A stretch of 64,000 nt of DNA from Nitrobacter sp035546855 (GTDB lineage: Bacteria > Pseudomonadota > Alphaproteobacteria > Rhizobiales > Xanthobacteraceae). The stretch is from assembly GCA_035546855.1 (NCBI GenBank), contig DASZVY010000094.1:88968-152967 (forward strand), in the 5' to 3' direction. Within the stretch, counting starts at the first letter, position 1; each line of letters opens with the position of its first letter. Below are positions 59,634-64,000 of this stretch, in pieces. The position numbers and the translations under genes were made by a program. The notes below the pieces were generated by a model. That model was not told where the DNA came from, did not search any database, and saw nothing but the letters and a program-made list of their open reading frames with translations.

Positions 59634-60091
59634 GACACATCTCCCCAGACCCGGGTGACAGTCTGCAACCGGTGCGGGGTGCGGCGCAAGGGCAAACCGG
59701 CCGTGCTCTCTCGCCTGTTTGGATCGGTGCGCCGCTGTCCTCGGCTGCGTGATGCGCCTCACGGTGCGCGACGGCGAACCTTCGCATGTTGGTCCCGGAT
59801 TTTATCCGTGCCTGAGAGGTTCATGCCATGTCGGGTCAGTGCTGTCGGCGGATGATCTGGCCCGCGATGCTGTTGCTGGTCTGGGCGTCGCTGATTTTTC
59901 TGGGCGGACTCGCCAGCGTCGCGGTTTTGCATTTGATCGCCTGCCTCGCCCCGCGAGGTCCGTACCATGATATCTACGGAGGGCTCGCCATGTTCGTGAC
60001 GTGGCCGGCTTTCACGCTCGCGCTGCGCCTCTCTTTTCGACACGAGATATGGGATCGGCTTTGGCGTCCCTCATGGTTGAAAGGGCCGTCC

Positions 60092-60358
60092 ATGTGCCGC
60101 AACATCAGGACGCTGTTCAATTTCGAGCCGCCGGCGACGGATGAGGAAATCCATGCGTCCGCGCTCCAGTTCGTCCGCAAGCTGTCCGGTTTCAACAGGC
60201 CGTCGGCAGCGAACAAGGCCGCGTTCGATCGTGCCGTGCACGATGTCGCTCACACGGCACAGCATCTGCTGGCTTCGCTGCAGACGCAGGCGCCTGCGCG
60301 GGACCGCGCGGTCGAGGCCGAAAAAGCCAGGGCGCGAAACGCGGCGCGGTTTGGCTGA
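60092..60358 (+). CDS. DUF2277 family protein
   Basis: An 88-residue protein starting MCRNIRTLFNFEPPATDEEI, which is the DUF2277 start, with core ASALQFVRKLSGFNRPSAAN and a helical basic tail. AAAGGG lies 8 nt upstream. The function is unknown. The frame continues open upstream to an ATG at 59828 and would encode two hydrophobic segments (MLLLVWASLIFLGGLASVAV) in front of it. I see no stop between them, so a membrane-anchored longer form is possible, although family length favours 60092. Confidence 0.75.
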   Translation: MCRNIRTLFNFEPPATDEEIHASALQFVRKLSGFNRPSAANKAAFDRAVHDVAHTAQHLLASLQTQAPARDRAVEAEKARARNAARFG

Positions 60359-60409
60359 CGCGATAAGCTCGCATGTCGGCGAACGATATGCAGTCGCCGC
60401 CCTCGTGGT

Positions 60410-60865
60410 TTAGCCGTCGGCGCGGATTTCGCTCGACCGCGCCGATGTCAGTTCGTGGTCGCGCCAAAAATCATGGCCGACCATGCCGAGGCCCATCGCG
60501 ACCACGAACACGATCACGGGCAGGCTCAGGCCTGCCAGATTCACCAGAGCCGGCCCCGGGCAGAGGCCGACCAGTCCCCAGCCGATGCCGAACAGGACCG
60601 CGCCGCCAACCAGCGGCGCGTCGATGTCGTGGCGCGTCGGCCATCGCAGGGTCGTGGCGAGGAGCGGCATTCCGCGCCGCCGCGCCACCGTGAATCCAGC
60701 GGCCGTCACCGCGACGGCGCCGGCCATCACGAAGGCCAGCGTCGCATCCCATTCCCCGAAGATGTCGAGGAAACCGAGCACTTTCTCCGGATTGGTCATG
60801 CCGGAGACGAGGAGACCGGCGCCGAACAGGAGCCCGGAGCCAAAGCTTGCGAAGACGGCCAGCAT
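60410..60865 (-). CDS. YeeE/YedE-family transporter, second half
   Basis: A 151-residue membrane protein with about four hydrophobic segments: FASFGSGLLFGAGLLVSGMT, TLAFVMAGAVAVTAAGFTVA, LVGGAVLFGIGWGLVGLCPG, NLAGLSLPVIVFVVAMGLGM. The GWGLVGLCPGP cysteine motif and NPEKVLGFLDIFGEWD block are typical of the YeeE/YedE (DUF6691) partner that forms a two-part sulfur-compound (thiosulfate) channel. The start is ATG 60865 with GGAG upstream; GTG 60871 overlaps the previous stop. Confidence 0.88.
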   Translation of the reverse strand: MLAVFASFGSGLLFGAGLLVSGMTNPEKVLGFLDIFGEWDATLAFVMAGAVAVTAAGFTVARRRGMPLLATTLRWPTRHDIDAPLVGGAVLFGIGWGLVGLCPGPALVNLAGLSLPVIVFVVAMGLGMVGHDFWRDHELTSARSSEIRADG

Positions 60866-60867
60866 GG

Positions 60868-61293
60868 TCACGCTCCAAGACCATGGCGGACGATCGCCAC
60901 GGTGAGAACCGCCGCGACCATGAAAATGACCGTCGCGGTGATCGACCGGATCGACAGTCGGGCCGATCCGCAGACGCCGTGACCGGAGGTGCAGCCGCTG
61001 CCCATGCGGGTGCCGAAGCCGACGAGAAGGCCGCCGATCGCGATAACGGCAACACGTTCCGGCATTGCCGGTGCGGGGAGGGCATGACCCGCCAGGGCGG
61101 CGAGGAGCGGTGCCGCGATCAGCCCCGCGATGAACGCGAGCCGCCACGCCGCGTCGCCGTTGCCCCGTGTCAACAGCCCGGCGAAAATGCCGCTGATCCC
61201 GGCGATGCGCCCCGTCAACAGCATCAGGAGCGCCGAGGCGAGGCCGATCAAGGCGCCGCCGACGAGGCCGGAGACCGGCGTGAGGTTGTGCAT
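60868..61293 (-). CDS. YeeE/YedE-family transporter, first half
   Basis: A 141-residue membrane protein with four hydrophobic segments and the conserved GFGTRMGSGCTSGHGVCG motif that carries the Cys of the sulfur-conducting path. It opens MHNLTPVSGLVGGALIGLAS. With the next gene it makes a complete split YeeE/YedE transporter for thiosulfate or a similar ion. Translational coupling is likely (stop and start within 6 nt). The two rhodaneses at 45-46 kb are candidate sulfur partners but are not adjacent. Confidence 0.88.
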   Translation of the reverse strand: MHNLTPVSGLVGGALIGLASALLMLLTGRIAGISGIFAGLLTRGNGDAAWRLAFIAGLIAAPLLAALAGHALPAPAMPERVAVIAIGGLLVGFGTRMGSGCTSGHGVCGSARLSIRSITATVIFMVAAVLTVAIVRHGLGA

Positions 61294-61514
61294 GTCCTGA
61301 TGCTTTCGAACGGGGATGACCGATGGGTGCCCAAGCTAACCGGACGGCGACCATAACAAGGAGGAGGACGCGGGCAAAGCGCGGAATGGTGCTGCCGTTG
61401 CGGGGGCTCGAGATGTTTCGCAAGTCGCGAAGTCGACAGCGGTCTCCTCTTGCGAATCGCAGCCATTGCCTGATCTTCTGCCGGTCCAATCCAATTGCCA
61501 TTGAGGAGATGTCC

Positions 61515-61949
61515 ATGCTGCGACTGCCCGGGTTTCGCACCGTCCTGACGGCATGGGTCGCTCTTGTCGGGCTTTCGTCGGTTGCGCTCGCCGACAGCGG
61601 CACGGTCACGCTGACGATCTACAAGGGCGGCTGGGTCATCGGCGCCTCCGGAGGCGGAGGAACGCTGACATTTCACGGGCGCCGCTATCCCTTGTCGGTC
61701 GGCGGTCTCGACTATGGCCTGGTGTTCGGCGGGTCGAAGACGATCCTACATGGCCGGGTCAGCCACATCATGCGTCCCTCGGATGTCGCCGGCGTCTATG
61801 GCGCGGCCGGCGCGGGTCTGGCGATCGGCGGAGGCGCTCGCGCGATCGTGCTGACCAACCAGAAGGGCGCGGTGCTCGAACTGTCCGGACGGCAATACGG
61901 CCTGATGGCGAATGCGGATCTGTCGGGTCTCGCGATCTCCATGCGATAG
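61515..61949 (+). CDS. Exported small protein (DUF1134-like fold guess)
   Basis: A 144-residue exported protein: signal peptide MLRLPGFRTVLTAWVALVGL, then SSVALADS; mature part glycine-rich and beta-type (TVTLTIYKGGWVIGASGGGG, YPLSVGGLDYGLVFGGSKTI, AAGAGLAIGGGARAIVLTNQ). The pattern resembles DUF1134/SYLF-like periplasmic proteins but I cannot confirm it. GAGGAG lies 6 nt upstream of the ATG at 61515; ATG 61509 is possible. Function unknown. Confidence 0.65.
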   Translation: MLRLPGFRTVLTAWVALVGLSSVALADSGTVTLTIYKGGWVIGASGGGGTLTFHGRRYPLSVGGLDYGLVFGGSKTILHGRVSHIMRPSDVAGVYGAAGAGLAIGGGARAIVLTNQKGAVLELSGRQYGLMANADLSGLAISMR

Positions 61950-62058
61950 GCGCCGGACGCCACTCGCCCGGTGTGGTGGTTCAGACGTTCGCTTCATTTT
62001 CTCGGCGCGCTCTTCAAGCGAACGTCAGAACCTGAACCACAGTGGAACCATAAACTTA

Positions 62059-62240
62059 CTAGAGCATGATGAGATGAGATTGAACCAGCCACGCCGTATT
62101 GCGAGCGAAGCGAAGCAATCCAGGGCCACAGAGAAAGACTTGGATTGCTTCGTCGCTCCGGGACAACGCTGCGCGTTGCCCTTGGGCTCCTCGCAATGAC
62201 GTGGAAAAGGCTGATCGAAACTAAACTCATCCCGCTCTAG
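62059..62240. repeat. Composite repeat: CTAGAGC-ended element carrying a cattgcgagg-type element
   Basis: The outer ends CTAGAGCATGATGAGATGAG and CTCATCCCGCTCTAG are inverted. Inside, 62096-62201 is a copy of the family at 26158 with arms GTATTGCGAGCGAAGCGAAG and CTCCTCGCAATGACG. It lies in a 358-bp gap that has no supported gene. Nested structure suggests one repeat inserted into another. Confidence 0.65.
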
Positions 62241-62309
62241 TGTCCCCTTGATTCCGAAGTTCGCATCAGTAGTGCTGCAAGTGCTTGCGAACTTCGGAAT
62301 CGGGACACT
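62239..62309. repeat. Long inverted repeat ending at the ridA stop codon
   Basis: AGTGTCCC-CTT-GATTCCGAAG plus TTCGCA pairs with TGCGAACTTCGGAATCGGGA plus CACT, 24 paired bases with a 3-nt bulge and a 20-nt loop. It can act as a terminator for ridA. The right end provides the first bases of the ridA stop codon (TAG at 62308-62310). Confidence 0.7.
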
Positions 62310-62694
62310 AGCGATCGGCGAGCGACGCCACGCCCTCGATCTCGATCAGCATCTTCGGGTCGGGCAGCGCCTGCACCACGCAAGTGGTGCGCGCGGGATA
62401 AGGCGCCGGCCCGAACGCCTCGGCGTAGAGCCTGTTCATGGTCGCGACGTCGGACGCGCGCGTCAGCAGCACGTTGACCTTGACGAGATGGCGCACGGTG
62501 GCGCCGGCCTCGGTCAGCACCCGCGTGAAATTGGCGACGACATTGGCGAATTGCGCCTCGAAGCCGTCGGGCAGCACGCGCTCGGCGTCGTAGCCGGGAA
62601 TGCCCGAGATAAACAGCAGATCGCCGGTGCGCGCGCCGAACGACAGGGGAGGCGCCTTGACGTTCGGGGGCGGCGGGAAGCGGGTGATGGGCAT
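62308..62694 (-). CDS. RidA family protein (second copy)
   Basis: A 128-residue RidA-fold protein starting MPITRFPPPPNVKAPPLSFG. Blocks: GDLLFISGIPGYDAERVLPD, QFANVVANFTRVLTEAGATV, YPARTTCVVQALPDPKMLIE. The Arg in YPARTTC and the Glu in IEIEGVA are at the positions of the deaminase-active RidA subfamily. It would hydrolyse 2-aminoacrylate-type enamines. The last codons abut a long inverted repeat, so the C-terminus may be slightly altered. Confidence 0.85.
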   Translation of the reverse strand: MPITRFPPPPNVKAPPLSFGARTGDLLFISGIPGYDAERVLPDGFEAQFANVVANFTRVLTEAGATVRHLVKVNVLLTRASDVATMNRLYAEAFGPAPYPARTTCVVQALPDPKMLIEIEGVASLADR

Positions 62695-62792
62695 GCGCGT
62701 TCTCCATGAGGATCCTCGATCGACTATAGCGCGCGCCGCGGCCGTGGCGAGACGGTCGTCGCGGTCAGGACTCCGCGCCGCATCGGCGCGCG

Positions 62793-63083
62793 CTACGCCG
62801 CCGGTTCGCTGCCGTCGCTGTCCATCGCGCCGCCATGGCCGGAGGCCGGTACCTCGAGTCCGCCCGCGGCGTATTGCCGGATCTTGTTGCGCAGCGTCCG
62901 CACCGACAGGCCGAGCACGCGCGCGGCATGGGTGCGGTTGCCGTCGCAGCGCGCGAGCGTCTGCACCACGAGTTCGCGTTCGACGTCGCCGACGGTGGAG
63001 CCCACCAGCAAGGGCACGATCTGGTCCGGTGGGATGGCCTGCGCGTTTGTTTGTGTATCTTGTGACTGTGTGTCTTGGGTCAT
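62793..63083 (-). CDS. Fis-type helix-turn-helix regulator
   Basis: About 96 residues (MTQDTQSQDTQTNAQAIPPD start) with a C-terminal Fis-like helix-turn-helix: VERELVVQTLARCDGNRTHA, then ARVLGLSVRTLRNKIRQYAA, like the DNA-binding end of sigma54 activators such as FlbD. No receiver or AAA+ domain is present, so it is a standalone DNA-binding protein. An ATG at 63140 would add 19 residues. The target is unknown. Confidence 0.72.
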   Translation of the reverse strand: MTQDTQSQDTQTNAQAIPPDQIVPLLVGSTVGDVERELVVQTLARCDGNRTHAARVLGLSVRTLRNKIRQYAAGGLEVPASGHGGAMDSDGSEPAA

Positions 63084-63140
63084 CGGTCCCTCGATCAGGG
63101 CCGGCGCGCCTTGCGGACCCCGGCCGGTCGGAGAAATCAT

Positions 63141-64000
63141 GCATCCAGCCCTGCGATCAGCGTGGTCCGGGGTGGTTAACAATATCTTAACGCGCTCATA
63201 ACCCGCTCTGATTGCAGGCGAAATCGGAACCGAAGGCATTTCTGTGGCAGAGGGTGGAAAGGGCCGTCGCATCATCGGGTTCCCGCGCGCAACCGGCGGT
63301 CGTGCCTGCGCGACAACCGGCGTGCGCCGCATATCGAATCGCCTATTCGAGGTGAGTTTTCCACCGGAGATTCGCGGGCATGCGATGGCGCATGGCCTTG
63401 ACTGAAAATGCGCCGCACCTCCGGGCATGTCTCATCGCCCCTGTTGTTTGCGGCGCGGGGGCGCCGTCGCTCTGATCGTCGTCCAGCGCCCTTTCAGCGA
63501 GGGCGCGCGGAACGCCGGACGCGCAATGCGTCCGCAGCCTCATGCGCGATAGAAAACAAGCGCACGAGTTCGTCACCACGAAAGCACCGAGACATCCGGC
63601 GTTCCGCACGCAATGGTTTTAACGGCTTGCTTCGTGCTCTCCCCGGCGGCGATTGATACGCTTGGGTTCGTCACCGTCGGTCAACGCTGGCGTGGTGGCG
63701 TCCGGTCGGACGCGCACGACGATGCGTTGCCTTGATGCCAGCGACGGGCATCGGGACCACACGACTTGGGCCGTCCGCGCGAAGCGGCGCGAGGAGGGCG
63801 CATCTCCGCCCAGGCCCGCGCCGCGCAGCGCCGTCGTCCACCGGAAGCGAAGCCCTCACGCGTCCCGAAGCCTGAGCGCGCCCCTTGCGGGGTGTGCACG
63901 CTCGCGCTCCGGGCTCGCGCCCTGGACCAAACACCTCCGGCCGACGCTGCCGCGTCCACCGCATCCCGCCCCGCGCATCGTGACGATCGCGAAACGCCCC
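63141..64000. other. Gene-free right end of the window
   Basis: I find no coding frame with family character in these 860 bases. Several short open frames occur on both strands, but their composition (Arg/Pro/Gly-rich) looks like GC-rich non-coding DNA. The last ~300 bp (63671-63964) resemble a GC-rich sequence that often yields spurious ORFs in this group. Confidence 0.5.

Noticed and set aside
63671..63964. Open frames of about 95 residues on the minus strand at the window end
   Set aside because: Two overlapping frames look equally coding-like, which is a sign of GC-rich non-coding DNA. No ribosome site or family match.

Overview
The window (about 64 kb, high GC) reads as chromosome of an alphaproteobacterium of the Bradyrhizobium/Rhodopseudomonas/Afipia group (Bradyrhizobiaceae/Nitrobacteraceae). 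The basis is gene content: a pqqABCDE operon, a D-tartrate dehydratase of the Bradyrhizobium TarD type with all catalytic residues at the same numbers, CoA-dependent aromatic degradation, an Irr-type iron control element ahead of bacterioferritin, and many short palindromic intergenic repeats of the kind that litter genomes of this group. No database search was possible; family calls rest on motifs, length and context.

Layout. 1-3.4 kb: pqqABCDE on the minus strand, pqqE cut by the window edge. 3.7-7.5 kb: a DUF6894 protein, then a tight plus-strand run of amidase, glutathione peroxidase, DUF3297 protein and tarD. 7.6-12.7 kb: a NitT/TauT-type ABC transporter (ATPase and two permeases) whose binding protein lies beyond an oppositely oriented malonyl-CoA decarboxylase. 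12.9-29.3 kb: a catabolic island that looks like an aerobic, CoA-dependent 2-aminobenzoate (anthranilate) pathway. It holds a CoA ligase, an 'aminobenzoyl-CoA monooxygenase/reductase' fusion, SDR, enoyl-CoA hydratase, acyl-CoA dehydrogenase, alpha/beta hydrolase, 3-hydroxyacyl-CoA dehydrogenase, octopine-dehydrogenase-like protein, a second ligase, a NicX/M29-like protein, RidA, a flavin reductase-MarR fusion and a MarR regulator. 29.5-38.5 kb: AraC/MFS pair, a signal-peptide-bearing argininosuccinate-lyase-like protein divergent from a periplasmic binding protein, small proteins, an orphan LivK-like binding protein and an SMP-30 lactonase. 38.7-47.8 kb: GT39-like membrane protein, Baeyer-Villiger-type monooxygenase, MoxR/VWA pair, two sulfurtransferases and an Ala/Pro-rich anchored protein. 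48-55.6 kb: L,D-transpeptidase with tandem repeats, hydroxyacid dehydrogenase, EttA, trans-aconitate methyltransferase, MltB-like transglycosylase and two paralogous glycine-rich exported proteins. 55.9-63.1 kb: Bfd-like ferredoxin, bacterioferritin, oligopeptidase B, a lipoprotein, DUF2277, a two-part YeeE/YedE transporter, RidA and a Fis-type regulator. The last ~0.9 kb has no supported gene.

The most interesting signal is a repeated 12-bp near-palindrome, TTTA-N4-TAAA (ideal form TTTAAGCTTAAA). It occurs upstream of the ABC transporter, between the NicX-like gene and the flavin reductase-MarR fusion, upstream of the hydrolase/acyl-CoA dehydrogenase run, upstream of the SDR, upstream of the monooxygenase/reductase, and twice (22 bp apart) upstream of the CoA ligase. 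I infer one regulon, probably controlled by the MarR protein inside the island, that ties the transporter and the poorly known lower pathway to aminobenzoyl-CoA oxidation.
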